A stretch of DNA of 64,000 nucleotides from Bacillota bacterium (lineage in GTDB: Bacteria > Bacillota > UBA4882 > UBA8346): the NCBI GenBank assembly GCA_023426245.1, contig JAFABB010000024.1, forward strand, positions 124,001-188,000, in the 5' to 3' direction. The notes beneath the pieces were generated by a model, which was not told the origin of the DNA, ran no database searches, and was given only the letters and a program-made list of their open reading frames with translations. Shown in pieces: positions 1-9,542 of the stretch. Both the position numbers and the translations under genes were made by a program. How positions within the stretch are numbered: the first letter of the stretch is position 1; the number at the start of each line of letters is the position of its first letter.

Positions 1-2570
1 ATCAGTTTCGTGGCATTCTCCACACTTACCACAGCGGGCAAACCATACTCTCGGGCAATGACTGAGCCGTGGGTCATCACCCCGCCTACCTCCGCCACCA
101 AACCTTTGACGGATACAAATAACGGCGTCCAACTAGGGTCGGTGAAGGCCGTGACCAAGATATCGCCCGTTTCGATGTCAGCGTCCTCCATCTTTAAGAT
201 GACCCGGGCGCGGCCCTCGATGGTGCCGGCTGATACCGGTATGCCCGGCAAAGCACCTTCAGGGATATTGCCGGTGTTGAACGAACCAGAGATGGCCTCG
301 CCCTCGGAGGTCATCACCCGTGGTGGTGTCAGCTTCTCATAGGCCAGGTACTCCTCTTTTCTCCGGGTGATGATGGTGTAATCCAGTTGGTTTGTGCACA
401 TAACCTCCCGCAGTTCCTCAAAGGACAGGTAGTAAATATCCTCCTTCTCCAGGATGATCCCCTTTTGCACCAGATTGACGGCCTCTTTCAGCAAGGCCTG
501 CTTGTAGATCCAAAAACGCTGGATGAAGCTATATTTTGGATATTCCCGGTAACCGATGAAGTTGCGCAAAACGCTAATCATCCTCTTAGTCTTCTGGGCC
601 TTCGGTTTACCACCGGGTAACTGCCCCAGGCGGCTTAAGAGTACCTGTTCCTTCTGCTCCGCTTCCCGCCGTCCCTGCTCAAATTTAACGCTGCTCGCAT
701 TGGGCGCAAAGTTCTTGATGTTGCTGAGGATCGCGGGAACGAGCATGCTCGGCTGTTCGTTCCAACGAGTCCTGGTGATATCGATCTCGCCGGGACAGCG
801 CATACCGTATTTTTCAAGATACGCCCGGATGGAACGGCTGACGACGTCGCCGCCCTCCAGTTTCGCCAGGTCCGCGAAGAAGTTCTCGTTGCTGGCATAC
901 TGAAAATACTCAATCACCGCCGGGTATTGCCGGACCACGTCCGCTACGTCCAGCAACGCCAGCCCCATTTCGGAGGTGACGTTATTAGGCACCGATTGGG
1001 TAAGCGTGTCGGCCGCGCTCTTTTCATCCAGCCATTTTTCCATTTTGTTATTGATCCAACCCAAGACCAACATCCCGACTATGATCGCTCCAAAACCGCG
1101 TGGATCATACATGATTTCTTTTAGTGTCTTTCGGTCCCGGACAATAAAGGTAAACAGTTCATCCCTTGATACCTTGACGATCCTTTGCCGCAGGTCTCTG
1201 AGGGACGCCTCGTTGCGGGCAATGAGATCTTGAATGAGCGCCGGGTCGTTTTTGCGGTAGATCTTGATAGCCTGAATGAACATTGCCCAGGATAGCCCCT
1301 CGGTCCGCATGCTGATGGAGCGCTTGCCCCGCGGCAATGATGCCACAAAATCCTTCCGTTGTATTAAACTTTTGATTGCGTTCGTTATTAACTTATCGCT
1401 CTTGCCCATCGTACTGAGCACGATCTTACGGCCAACGGGCGATGCCAGATCGTGCGTTACCTCCCAAAACAACCTTCCACCGGCTGGGTGCATTGGGAAA
1501 TTACCGGCTAACAACTGGAAGAAAGACATCCCCAACGGTTTAATGGCATCCGTCATCATCTGCGAGTGGCCTAGCGATATGTAGACCCGCATCCGCCCGT
1601 CGTTTTCCGGTACCGGGAATAAGGTAGTGATCGGACGGCTCTGTACAATATAAAACCCATCATCAGCAAAGCACCATTCGATATCCTGCGGACAGCCAAA
1701 CTGTGCCTCGATCTTGCGGCCCATGCTTTCGAGCCGCAAAATCTCCTCGTCCGTCAGCGCTTGTATATTCTGCCGTGCGGGCTCGATCGCTCGCTCCTCG
1801 GTACCGCCTTCTTCCAATGCATAGATAGCCAGTCTCTTGGCGGGTATCTTCCTAGCGACGATCCTGCCGTCCCGCACCTGGTAGATGTCGGGATTCACCA
1901 GGCCGGAGACTAGCGCCTCGCCCAGTCCAAAGCCGGCATCGATAGACAACACTTTCCGGTTGGAGGTGACGGGATCGGCAGTAAACATAATCCCCGAAGT
2001 CAGTGGAAAAACCATCTGCTGGATGACAACAGAGAGAAAGACCTTATGGTGGTCGAAACCGTTTTGAATGCGGTAGATCACCGCCCGGTCTGTAAACAGC
2101 GACGCCCAACACTTGCTGATATGCCGCAGGATGGCGTCTTTTCCTTTGATGTTCAGATAGGTATCCTGTTGGCCGGCAAAGGAAGCCCCCGGTAAATCCT
2201 CCGCCGTCGCGCTGGAACGCACGGCATAAGCGTTCCCTTTACCGAGCTTAGAGAGATAGTAAGCGATCTCCTCCTCGATTTCTTTGGCGATCTTTAATCC
2301 TTCGATGATTCGGCGGACTTTTTCGGTGATTTCACCGATTTTTATCCGCTCGTTCATCTTCAGCAGGGTTAATTGATCGAGCAATGAGTTAATCTCCCTG
2401 TTTTGATCGATGGTTCTTCGATATGCCGCGGTAGTGATGCAAAAACCCTCCGGTACCCTTATTCCCTCGATTCGCGATAGCTCCCCCAAGTTTAAACCTT
2501 TGCCGCCGACGGCCATAAGTTTTGCCCTATCGATCTCCTGGAAGGACATAACGTATCTACCTATATTCAA
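1..2570 (-). CDS. rph: Rifampicin phosphotransferase, 3' end cut by window edge
   Basis: Dikinase-type enzyme that inactivates rifamycins by using ATP to phosphorylate the ansa chain. About 856 codons are visible; only some 20 C-terminal residues are missing if it has the usual ~870-residue length. The N-terminal ATP-grasp half carries GGKGLNLGELSRIEGIRVP and AVRSSATAEDLPGASFAGQ, the middle resembles the rifampicin-binding domain (YGMRCPGEIDITRTRW, IGYREYPKYSFIQRFW), and the end holds the swivelling domain with the phosphohistidine in VMTHGSVIAREYGLPAV (His827 counted from the ATG at 2549). I chose the TTG at 2570 because residues YV before that ATG match the conserved family start (YV/FV-x-x-FQEI); ATG 2549 is the alternative. 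PEP synthase is the main alternative name, but the middle domain fits Rph much better. The gene is preceded by a possible leader ORF. Confidence 0.88.
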   Translation of the reverse strand, partial: MNIGRYVMSFQEIDRAKLMAVGGKGLNLGELSRIEGIRVPEGFCITTAAYRRTIDQNREINSLLDQLTLLKMNERIKIGEITEKVRRIIEGLKIAKEIEEEIAYYLSKLGKGNAYAVRSSATAEDLPGASFAGQQDTYLNIKGKDAILRHISKCWASLFTDRAVIYRIQNGFDHHKVFLSVVIQQMVFPLTSGIMFTADPVTSNRKVLSIDAGFGLGEALVSGLVNPDIYQVRDGRIVARKIPAKRLAIYALEEGGTEERAIEPARQNIQALTDEEILRLESMGRKIEAQFGCPQDIEWCFADDGFYIVQSRPITTLFPVPENDGRMRVYISLGHSQMMTDAIKPLGMSFFQLLAGNFPMHPAGGRLFWEVTHDLASPVGRKIVLSTMGKSDKLITNAIKSLIQRKDFVASLPRGKRSISMRTEGLSWAMFIQAIKIYRKNDPALIQDLIARNEASLRDLRQRIVKVSRDELFTFIVRDRKTLKEIMYDPRGFGAIIVGMLVLGWINNKMEKWLDEKSAADTLTQSVPNNVTSEMGLALLDVADVVRQYPAVIEYFQYASNENFFADLAKLEGGDVVSRSIRAYLEKYGMRCPGEIDITRTRWNEQPSMLVPAILSNIKNFAPNASSVKFEQGRREAEQKEQVLLSRLGQLPGGKPKAQKTKRMISVLRNFIGYREYPKYSFIQRFWIYKQALLKEAVNLVQKGIILEKEDIYYLSFEELREVMCTNQLDYTIITRRKEEYLAYEKLTPPRVMTSEGEAISGSFNTGNIPEGALPGIPVSAGTIEGRARVILKMEDADIETGDILVTAFTDPSWTPLFVSVKGLVAEVGGVMTHGSVIAREYGLPAVVSVENATKL

Positions 2571-2631
2571 TCACCTCTAATACTCTGGTTTCAATCCCTG
2601 GAAGCTTGACATTCATCCAGCTATACTGCAT
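2557..2631 (-). CDS. Possible 24-residue leader peptide of rph
   Basis: An ATG at 2631 is preceded directly by AAGGAGATA, a better Shine-Dalgarno than rph itself has. It opens 24 codons (M-Q-Y-S-W-M-N-V-K-L...), ends at TAG 2557-2559 and overlaps the putative TTG start of rph in another frame, stopping 7 bases before the in-frame ATG. Short coupled leaders of this kind control several antibiotic-resistance genes by ribosome stalling or translational coupling. Whether this one is translated is an inference; no conserved stalling motif is recognised. Confidence 0.4.
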   Translation of the reverse strand: MQYSWMNVKLPGIETRVLEVIEYR

Positions 2632-2830
2632 TATCTCCTTTATAATAAACGAAAATTGAATATCCCATTCTTACTAAAACATTGACTTTTGGGCATGGAA
2701 TTAAAAAATGAGACCAGGAGCTAGGGACTAAGTGTGTACACTTCCATTGAAAATCTTTTCCGAATATGAACTAAAAATGGAACAAGAATCTAGATTACCT
2801 AAAGCAGGTAGAATGGTGATTTGAGGCAAC

Positions 2831-2857
2831 AAAAAAAGCCTACAAAATAGGCTTCTT
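2831..2857 (-). terminator. Intrinsic terminator (minus strand)
   Basis: AAGCCTA (2836-2842) pairs with TAGGCTT (2848-2854) around a CAAAA loop. On the minus strand the stem is followed by seven T. It is the nearest minus-strand terminator after GH115 and directly follows a tRNA-Glu-like 3' end. Confidence 0.7.
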
Positions 2858-2864
2858 TTCGCTT

Positions 2865-2884
2865 TGGTAGTCCTAACGGGATTC
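2865..2884 (-). repeat. tRNA-Glu 3'-end-like sequence (att-like copy 1)
   Basis: These 20 bases match 19 of 20 of the 3' end of the intact tRNA-Glu gene (33018-33037), including the CCA. The rest of the tRNA is absent. As at the real gene, an intrinsic terminator lies just downstream on the minus strand. Attachment-site remnant is an inference. Confidence 0.55.
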
Positions 2885-2887
2885 ATC

Positions 2888-3005
2888 GAGGCTGTCTAAA
2901 AAGCAACTTGAAATCAATAAGAAATATAATATATAGCTTCATCAAATGTACTAATTTCAATATATTGTATTTCTTTATCGTTAACTTTCCTTTTGGGACA
3001 GCCTC
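2888..3005. mobile_element. 118-bp MITE-like element with terminal inverted repeats
   Basis: The left end GAGGCTGTCTAAAAAG (2888-2903) and the right end at 2990-3005 (read inverted, GAGGCTGTCCCAAAAG) match at 14 of 16 positions. GAGGCTGTC-type ends are familiar from IS1182-like elements. The AT-rich interior encodes nothing. No clear target duplication was found. Confidence 0.5.
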
Positions 3006-3081
3006 ACATTCGTTTCTCCACCGTAAAGAGGGCATCAGGAAAAGTTCAAGGCACAAACTCAATCACGGCGTTACTTGTAAA

Positions 3082-5178
3082 CTAGATTTCCAGCCCTTCT
3101 CCTTTAAACTTTTCCTTAAGCCCCTGTGCCAGCAGATCATCTGGCAATGGATTGCGGTGCGTGTTTTCCAAAAAGACTCCCTTCTCACTGTCAGGTAATA
3201 AAAACTCCTTATACCACCGGAAGAAGTCCGGTCCGTCTCCCATCACCCTGAGCCATTTCCGTAGCCCTTCCAGACTGTAGATAGTGCTTTTAACATTGGT
3301 CAGCCAGTCGGCCCGGTAGAAATTTTCCCAACGGTCATGTTCAGCCTCTTCCATAGCCTTCAGGCTCTCCGTATAGTCCCAAATAGCCTGGGAAGCATAG
3401 ACGAAGGCCAGGGGATAATGTTCATCCTGGGCGGCGAAAAACGAGCGGCAAAGGGCCAAAAAGCCCCGGTTCCCTGAAAGATGAAGCTTGACTTGAAACC
3501 ATAGATGATCATTAAAAAAGGCCGCATTTTCACCCAATAAAACGGACACATCCCGGCATTGCCGTTCCAAGTCTTCCCATCCGCCGACTGCCGGTTGCAG
3601 TTTGTGATAAAAAGTCTCAACCTGTTCTTTAAAGCTCACATGCTTGCACTCGGTTGCCCAGCTTAAACTTTCATCCGTGTTTTCTGTTTCCCCTGACAGC
3701 CAATGGCGGATAATAGCCCGGACCGGATGATGATAATATTCCTCACCGCAGCGGTCATCCAAATTAACTCCGTAGCGAATGGTTTTCTGAAAATAAGCGG
3801 CATAACAGGGAGCCACCTTTTCCGGCGCTGCCGGGAAATAGCGGCGGCAGAAATTTCCCAACGCCTCTTCGATAGAGACTTTGCCGTTCTGCCACATTTG
3901 GCTGACAATCTCCAAAAGATAGATATGAGGTTTGATGTTGCCTGAATTAAGCAACAAGAAACGGTCGGCTCCAACTGCGAAAGCCTTGGTCAATTCATCC
4001 ACAACCAGCTGCGGATCGGAAGGAAACATCGTTAAATGGTTGGATGCCTGCAAATCATGAAAAGTAATGTGATAATAAAGGCCGTGCGGTCCCTGCTCCT
4101 TCGCGGAAGGCAACGCTGGAACCCGCGGATTGATAATCCATTGACGGCGTGACACCATCACCCCATAACCGTTGTCCGCCCAAATCTTAATCACCCCTGC
4201 GGGGATTTCCAGAAAATTATCCCGATAAAGCTCAGTGAGTTCACCATAGAGATAGGTGGCAAAAACCGGGTCTTTGACATACTTTTTGACCATTTCATAT
4301 TGTTTACGAATCGCCCGGCTAATCAATTCACCGCGTTTCTGGGGTGTATCATAGGATGGGTCCTGTTCCCAAAAGGGACAATCGGACTGACCCCGGAAAC
4401 CCAGCGCCCATACCACCGGATCCGATTTTCTACGGCGGATCGATTCCTCCCATAATCCTTCGTATAGCTCCGGATGCTGGTCGTAACTAGCCTGCCGATC
4501 GGGGTAAGCCCGTAAGAACATTTCCGCGCCCAGCGGTTCGGCATGATGATGAGTAATATAGAGTCCCATTTCGGTCGCAAATTCCCAATGTCCGCCCTCT
4601 CTGGGCAGATCCGTTCCGGGAATCACCATATTGCCGCCACAACGTAAGAGGGCCTCAAATACCGGGAGCCAGACCTCCCGTGGCGGGGGATAAATATTGG
4701 TCCAGCCGATTAAACAAACTTCGTCATTGACAAACCATCCTCGATAACGCACTTTCGCTTCCGGAGAAAGATATTCTTCAATTGAAATCTCCACGCGTTT
4801 TCGGGGCTGCACTTGTTGGTCGGCCCAAAACCAAAAGGGACTGATCCCCAGAAATTCCCGGCTGATATACAGTAACCCGTAGATAATCCCTAAATCGTCG
4901 CTTCCTGAAACGACCATTTGAGCTTGTCCGTTTGCGGGATTGGTTTCAAACCGCAAACCGAAAGCTTCCGCCCTGTTTTTGACCGGATCGCCGGCCGTTG
5001 CATACTGAACAACGACAGTGGCTAGTTCACGGGTAGCGGTTGTTAAAGGCCGGTGACCCAATACCTTTTCAATATCCCGGAACAAAATATCCACGCCGTG
5101 ACGGACCGGCTTGGTGACGGTTTCCGGAAGGTAAAAGCGGGCATTGGCGTCTAAGATAAAATACTTTTCAATACTCAC
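3082..5178 (-). CDS. Glycoside hydrolase family 115-like xylan alpha-glucuronidase
   Basis: Predicted to remove (4-O-methyl)glucuronic acid side chains from glucuronoxylan. The 698-residue protein has the GH115 core features YRGWFVNDE (about residue 150), CGGNMVIPGTD, THHHAEPLGAEMF and WALGFRGQSDCPFW. It is shorter than many family members (800-1000), so the C-terminal accessory domain is probably missing. No signal peptide is seen, which suggests it acts in the cytoplasm on imported oligosaccharides. The start is a GTG, with AAAGGAG about 12 bases upstream; an ATG between them is out of frame and closes after five codons. It is the last gene of the hemicellulose module, downstream of a secreted GH51 and a cytoplasmic GH43-like enzyme. 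Family assignment is from motifs only. Confidence 0.72.
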   Translation of the reverse strand: MSIEKYFILDANARFYLPETVTKPVRHGVDILFRDIEKVLGHRPLTTATRELATVVVQYATAGDPVKNRAEAFGLRFETNPANGQAQMVVSGSDDLGIIYGLLYISREFLGISPFWFWADQQVQPRKRVEISIEEYLSPEAKVRYRGWFVNDEVCLIGWTNIYPPPREVWLPVFEALLRCGGNMVIPGTDLPREGGHWEFATEMGLYITHHHAEPLGAEMFLRAYPDRQASYDQHPELYEGLWEESIRRRKSDPVVWALGFRGQSDCPFWEQDPSYDTPQKRGELISRAIRKQYEMVKKYVKDPVFATYLYGELTELYRDNFLEIPAGVIKIWADNGYGVMVSRRQWIINPRVPALPSAKEQGPHGLYYHITFHDLQASNHLTMFPSDPQLVVDELTKAFAVGADRFLLLNSGNIKPHIYLLEIVSQMWQNGKVSIEEALGNFCRRYFPAAPEKVAPCYAAYFQKTIRYGVNLDDRCGEEYYHHPVRAIIRHWLSGETENTDESLSWATECKHVSFKEQVETFYHKLQPAVGGWEDLERQCRDVSVLLGENAAFFNDHLWFQVKLHLSGNRGFLALCRSFFAAQDEHYPLAFVYASQAIWDYTESLKAMEEAEHDRWENFYRADWLTNVKSTIYSLEGLRKWLRVMGDGPDFFRWYKEFLLPDSEKGVFLENTHRNPLPDDLLAQGLKEKFKGEGLEI

Positions 5179-5245
5179 GCTGCATCTACACTCCTTTGTT
5201 TAAAAAAACCCAAAATGCACGCCCCAGGCGTACGTAAGTTATCCT

Positions 5246-8233
5246 CTACTTCGATATATCTTCGCTTACATTATCCACGTACGTATTACCTGTGTTAGCA
5301 TCCGCTGCATAGAATTCTATCCTGCTTATATCGGTTACAGCATTTCTTAAAGTGCCATTACTAAGCTTCTGAACATCATCGATATATAAGTCAAATGTAT
5401 CAGATTCAGTATTTAATACTAATTTCACATTATACCAAGTCCCTGCCGTAAATGCTTGTATATTCTGCCATACTCCATTTGTATACACCTTAATATTGCC
5501 GGTGTCAAATGCAACAGTTTCTGCCATCGTACCATTACTGCTGAAAATATAGGGCAGACACCAGAATTTATCAGTGGCCTCTCTTCTGACTTTTGCTTCT
5601 ATCGACACAATACCGCTTACCGGAGTAAATGTTTTATACATAGATGTCCTCATGCCGGTAGTAGTGCCGCTTTTGGTTATCAATACACTTTTGTCAGTAG
5701 AACTTGGAACATTCTGTACGGTTACAGTACCTTGACTTGTATCTACTGTCCATCCCGTAGGTTCACTGGCGGTGGTCATGGCGTTAAAGTCATCATGTAC
5801 AATTATATCATCACTTTGATTCAGGAGAAAATAGTCTATATGTGACATATACCCTGTAGAAGCTGAGTTTTTACCGGTTACTGTGAATCTAAAGGTATGA
5901 TTGCCGGCACTTAAAGTCTTTGTCCCCAAATCAATTTCATAATAACCTAATGCCAATGCATACTGATCAATGGGTGAACCCTGATTGACTCCATCAATTG
6001 ATAATTGGGTAATGCCTCGGTTGGTACCCTTTTTAACACCAATCTTGATATGATAGGTACCCGCACCTTTAACATTTACGTTATTATATTGGACAAATTC
6101 ATTCACGCCCTGTAATTCGACCCTGCTCCAACCATCATTACTGGGGCCACAAAGCTCATAGTCAGCTGCCCTTACGCGATTTGCACTTATGGCAGCTGCG
6201 GCGCTAAAGTTTTCTGCTTCATATATAGTGCCTCTGGTAGAAATATTTCCATGAACTCTAATAATAGAAAAAGAATACGCTGCACATGAGTAATTGAGTC
6301 GATTATTGCTTATAGTGGCAGTCGTTGCGCCTATGCTAACTTCATTTAAATCTGAACTGTAACCGGTCTCATTCCCGCCATTCATGTAATTGCTGTCTTT
6401 GGCAACTCTATTTCCTGGAGTTATGGGTTTTAGGTAAGTTACATTTACGATACTGGAAATATTGGTCATTCCGTTGATTGAAACCGTGGTGTTTATATCA
6501 TTGGCGCTGTTATTGATCAGCTTTAGAATCAAATCGCCTGTTTCGGTATCTTTACCCGCTACAACAACAAGATTGGAATCTCCTGACTGCCTGAAATTAA
6601 CATTTAGGTCTGCCAAATTCTCTACCCACATCTTCTCTACGTGGTAATAATTGGTTTTCAACATATCGGTTTGGTTAAAATCAATGATTTTTCTCAACAG
6701 CGTGAGGCTGGACATATTCAGAATATCGCCGTTTTTCTCAAATACTGCTTTATCTCTGGCAGTATCAATAGCATCTTCAAGTTCTCCATTCCTTGTGTTG
6801 GAGCCGTATTCTCCGATCATCACCTTTGGATAGGAACGGTCATGACTATGAATGAAATCTATCCAATCAAGACTGCCCCGATTAAAATAATAGTGAGCAT
6901 CACTGCCATAGGCACCTAAATTTGCGTTAAAGTCAAAAAGTGAATTTTGAAATGCTGCGGTATTTATAAGTTTGAGTGCTGGATATGCTGCATGGACCGC
7001 ATTATATATTTTGGTGAGGCCCGCTCTCATATTCGCAGTGTCATTCTCTTCATTTCCCAAAGCGAGGTACTGTAAGTTAAACGGCGCCGTATGTCCCATA
7101 GCGGCACGTTTTGAGCCCCAGGTTGAAGCGGAGCTGCCATTGCAGAATTCTACAAAGTCCAGTGTATCCTGGACAAGCTGATTCATTGCCGCACTATTGG
7201 GGTCAGGAGCACTGCCGAAGCAAATTGCGCCGGTGGGAAGAACCGGTACGGCAACTGCGCCTATATCTTCACATAACTGCAACCACTCATAATATCCAAA
7301 TCCATTTGATAAATGGTCTTTTGTCTCATACATGTTCCAATTGGTGCTTGGATATTCCTTACGGCCTTCAACAGGTCCTATCATATCTTTCCAATTGTAT
7401 TGGTACTCAGGTTGATGGATGATACAGCCACCTGGAAACCGGATAAACTTGTAATGGATATCACGAAGCGCGGTTGCCATGTCAACTCTCGCGCCATTGG
7501 GACGGTTATTAAAAGTGGTACTCGGGAACAATGAAATAAAGTCCAAATACACATCGCCTATTCCATTCGCCAGTACTATCATTTTTGCATTCGGATCAGT
7601 GGTATTGACTGTAATGCTACCTGTATACTTAACCCAGCTTGTCGTAAGGGAACTGACGGTAGCAGTACCGTAGCTTGTACCGTTTTGGTTAGCGATTCCT
7701 ACCGTTAATGTTGAGTTATAATTGGATCCTCTTTTTGCATAAAGTGAATAGTTATATGTAGCCCCGGCTTTTGAATCAAGTCCATACCATCCGGAATTGG
7801 ATAATCCGACTCCACCTCCTGCTGCAGTAACATTGATATGCACATAATGAGTATTGACAGAGTTCAGCGGACTGCCGGTTTCCACGACAATTGTACCTGA
7901 CCCTCCATCACGATAAAGCTGTGTCCATCCTGAAAGGGGCGTATTATTGCCCGCCCCATCAAGAGAATTAAATTCAAATGATCGGTTAAAAACCTTTTCA
8001 GCGTAAAGACCCCCGTCAACTGACAGATGCAGGTCTTCAGAGAACCCGCCTATCAGAAGCTGCGAAACCTGATTACCCGTAATGTCGGCATTTACCGTAA
8101 CACTGGCTGTGGTAGTAACCGCACTGACAGGCTGAACCACCAGCATCGTGCATAGTACCATTGAAACCAATAAGAAGTAAGACAGATATTTTTTGGCATA
8201 CGGTTTTGAACACTCATAGATTGTAGACATCAT
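5246..8233 (-). CDS. Secreted GH51-type alpha-L-arabinofuranosidase with carbohydrate-binding modules
   Basis: Predicted to release arabinose from arabinoxylan or arabinan outside the cytoplasm. Numbering from an upstream ATG 16 codons earlier: signal peptide with hydrophobic core YFLLVSMVLCTMLVV, GFSEDLHLSVDGGLYAE near 79, an inserted CBM4_9-like domain about 100-255, the GH51 barrel with FIRFPGGC, acid/base Glu411 in LALGNEEN and nucleophile Glu491 in MIGEYGS, a CBM6/35-like domain about 685-825, and a C-terminal LamG-like beta domain to the end. I chose the ATG at 8233 because AAGGGG precedes it and it puts the signal peptide at the N-terminus. It lies between GH43-like and GH115 genes on the same strand. 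GH51 identity is strong; the linkage preference is inferred from context. Confidence 0.85.
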   Translation of the reverse strand: MMSTIYECSKPYAKKYLSYFLLVSMVLCTMLVVQPVSAVTTTASVTVNADITGNQVSQLLIGGFSEDLHLSVDGGLYAEKVFNRSFEFNSLDGAGNNTPLSGWTQLYRDGGSGTIVVETGSPLNSVNTHYVHINVTAAGGGVGLSNSGWYGLDSKAGATYNYSLYAKRGSNYNSTLTVGIANQNGTSYGTATVSSLTTSWVKYTGSITVNTTDPNAKMIVLANGIGDVYLDFISLFPSTTFNNRPNGARVDMATALRDIHYKFIRFPGGCIIHQPEYQYNWKDMIGPVEGRKEYPSTNWNMYETKDHLSNGFGYYEWLQLCEDIGAVAVPVLPTGAICFGSAPDPNSAAMNQLVQDTLDFVEFCNGSSASTWGSKRAAMGHTAPFNLQYLALGNEENDTANMRAGLTKIYNAVHAAYPALKLINTAAFQNSLFDFNANLGAYGSDAHYYFNRGSLDWIDFIHSHDRSYPKVMIGEYGSNTRNGELEDAIDTARDKAVFEKNGDILNMSSLTLLRKIIDFNQTDMLKTNYYHVEKMWVENLADLNVNFRQSGDSNLVVVAGKDTETGDLILKLINNSANDINTTVSINGMTNISSIVNVTYLKPITPGNRVAKDSNYMNGGNETGYSSDLNEVSIGATTATISNNRLNYSCAAYSFSIIRVHGNISTRGTIYEAENFSAAAAISANRVRAADYELCGPSNDGWSRVELQGVNEFVQYNNVNVKGAGTYHIKIGVKKGTNRGITQLSIDGVNQGSPIDQYALALGYYEIDLGTKTLSAGNHTFRFTVTGKNSASTGYMSHIDYFLLNQSDDIIVHDDFNAMTTASEPTGWTVDTSQGTVTVQNVPSSTDKSVLITKSGTTTGMRTSMYKTFTPVSGIVSIEAKVRREATDKFWCLPYIFSSNGTMAETVAFDTGNIKVYTNGVWQNIQAFTAGTWYNVKLVLNTESDTFDLYIDDVQKLSNGTLRNAVTDISRIEFYAADANTGNTYVDNVSEDISK

Positions 8234-8354
8234 TTTACCCCTTTCTTTTTTGGATCTATTTGGTATGAAAACCGCGCTCAAAGAAATCCTCCCTTCTCTT
8301 TATCTTCCAATACCTGATAATTATCTAGCATAGTTCGTATACACGTCAGGATAC

Positions 8355-9254
8355 TCAAATAATATAAGGGCGCCCCTCTTTCCACCCAATCTCTACCTTC
8401 GATATATACCAGCTCTTTCCCATGTCATTATTGCCCTGGAAGAAAAGGTAGTACCGGTCGTCCTTATCGACAAATATATACGGATGGCCTGATTCGCATT
8501 CATTCCATGCGCCCTTCCCGCCATTGGGTAAAAAAGGTACATTGGATAGGCGTTTCCACCGGATACCGTCATTACTTGCAGCGCACCCAATCTGCTGGGG
8601 ACAGTTGTTATAGGCACCACCGTAGAACATATAAAGCCTGCCGTCATGTTTGCATACCGCCGGCGCTTCGATGCATTCCTGCTCCCAGGGAAGCTCAGGT
8701 TCAAGAATACTGCTGCTACACTCTTGAGTCCAGTCATTCCGGTTGAAAGCCGAACCAATAGGAGCTGAAGCCACTCCCAGCTTTTGGATTTTTCCCTCCG
8801 GGTCACGGGTTGCAAAATATAACAGCAGTTTCCCATCATGGGAAATAAGATCCGCGTCAATCGCTCTGCCGTTATTCCACTCACCTTTCGGTGCAAAAAT
8901 AGGATTCGTCTCGTCTCTTTCAAAATGAATACCGTCTTTGGATGCGGCATGACAAATGGCGTCTTTCGGAAAATTGCCATAGGTTTGATAAAAGAGATGG
9001 ATCCGGTCACCCAAGACTATGGCGCCCGGCGCACAAATGCCGTTCCTATCACAGAGTTGTTCCGGCAGAAAATCTCCAATCCTTTTCCATTCCTCAAGAT
9101 CATCGCTCTTGGCAATACCTATCGCATGTCCGTCATTTTCCCGGCCATCTCCGTAAGCAGGTATAGTGTAGTACATATAATAGCTGCCTTTATAAAATAC
9201 CACTGCAGGATCCTTGGTAAAATACCTACCCCTTGTATTGTCTGCATACATCAT
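8355..9254 (-). CDS. Five-bladed beta-propeller glycosidase (GH43-like)
   Basis: A 299-residue single-domain enzyme of the GH43/GH32/GH68 superfamily, without a signal peptide, likely an intracellular arabinosidase, xylosidase or arabinanase-type hydrolase. The three expected acidic residues are visible: Asp15 in KDPAVVFYK (base), an Asp in GRAIDADLI (133/135) and Glu196 in CIEAPAVC (acid). Blade repeats with the pattern GxxYxxYY recur through the protein. A GGGAG ribosome site precedes two adjacent ATGs; the first is used here. It follows yesM after a ~290-base gap that may hold its own promoter, and precedes the GH51 gene. It could equally be called GH117- or GH130-like, so substrate specificity is open. 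Confidence 0.75.
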   Translation of the reverse strand: MMYADNTRGRYFTKDPAVVFYKGSYYMYYTIPAYGDGRENDGHAIGIAKSDDLEEWKRIGDFLPEQLCDRNGICAPGAIVLGDRIHLFYQTYGNFPKDAICHAASKDGIHFERDETNPIFAPKGEWNNGRAIDADLISHDGKLLLYFATRDPEGKIQKLGVASAPIGSAFNRNDWTQECSSSILEPELPWEQECIEAPAVCKHDGRLYMFYGGAYNNCPQQIGCAASNDGIRWKRLSNVPFLPNGGKGAWNECESGHPYIFVDKDDRYYLFFQGNNDMGKSWYISKVEIGWKEGRPYII

Positions 9255-9316
9255 GAATAAATTACTCCCTTCGAGCCATTCCTACAAAAATATCCATGTA
9301 GCCACATAAAGATTTT

Positions 9317-9345
9317 ATTATTAGCGCCTGTCACTTGCCGATCAA
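9317..9345 (-). promoter_or_regulatory. Candidate promoter for the glycosidase genes
   Basis: On the minus strand TTGATC (9345-9340) is followed after 16 bases by TAATAA (9323-9318). It lies about 65 bases upstream of the GH43-like start in the yesM-GH43 gap. The match is modest. Confidence 0.35.
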
Positions 9346-9542
9346 CAGTGGTTGTACATAAATTACTTTTTTTATTATATAGCCGGCACATTAAAAAGAA
9401 TATGGAATTTATTGAGTAAATCTTTGTAATTTATTGCGCAGATTCTGAGCTGCAATCGAAAATGTGGTAAATGCGAGTTATCTTCCGATTAAATTCGCAG
9501 ATGGAATACGATATTCTAAATAAAACAGTATTTATTTACCTC

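Noticed and set aside
9..1584. Several plus-strand reading frames of 60-115 codons under the left-edge gene
   Set aside because: They are antisense shadows of the rph reading frame, which runs through the whole stretch on minus with conserved family motifs; none has a supporting ribosome site.
3360..3974. Alternative minus- and plus-strand frames inside the GH115-like gene
   Set aside because: Out-of-frame shadows with Arg/Trp-rich composition.
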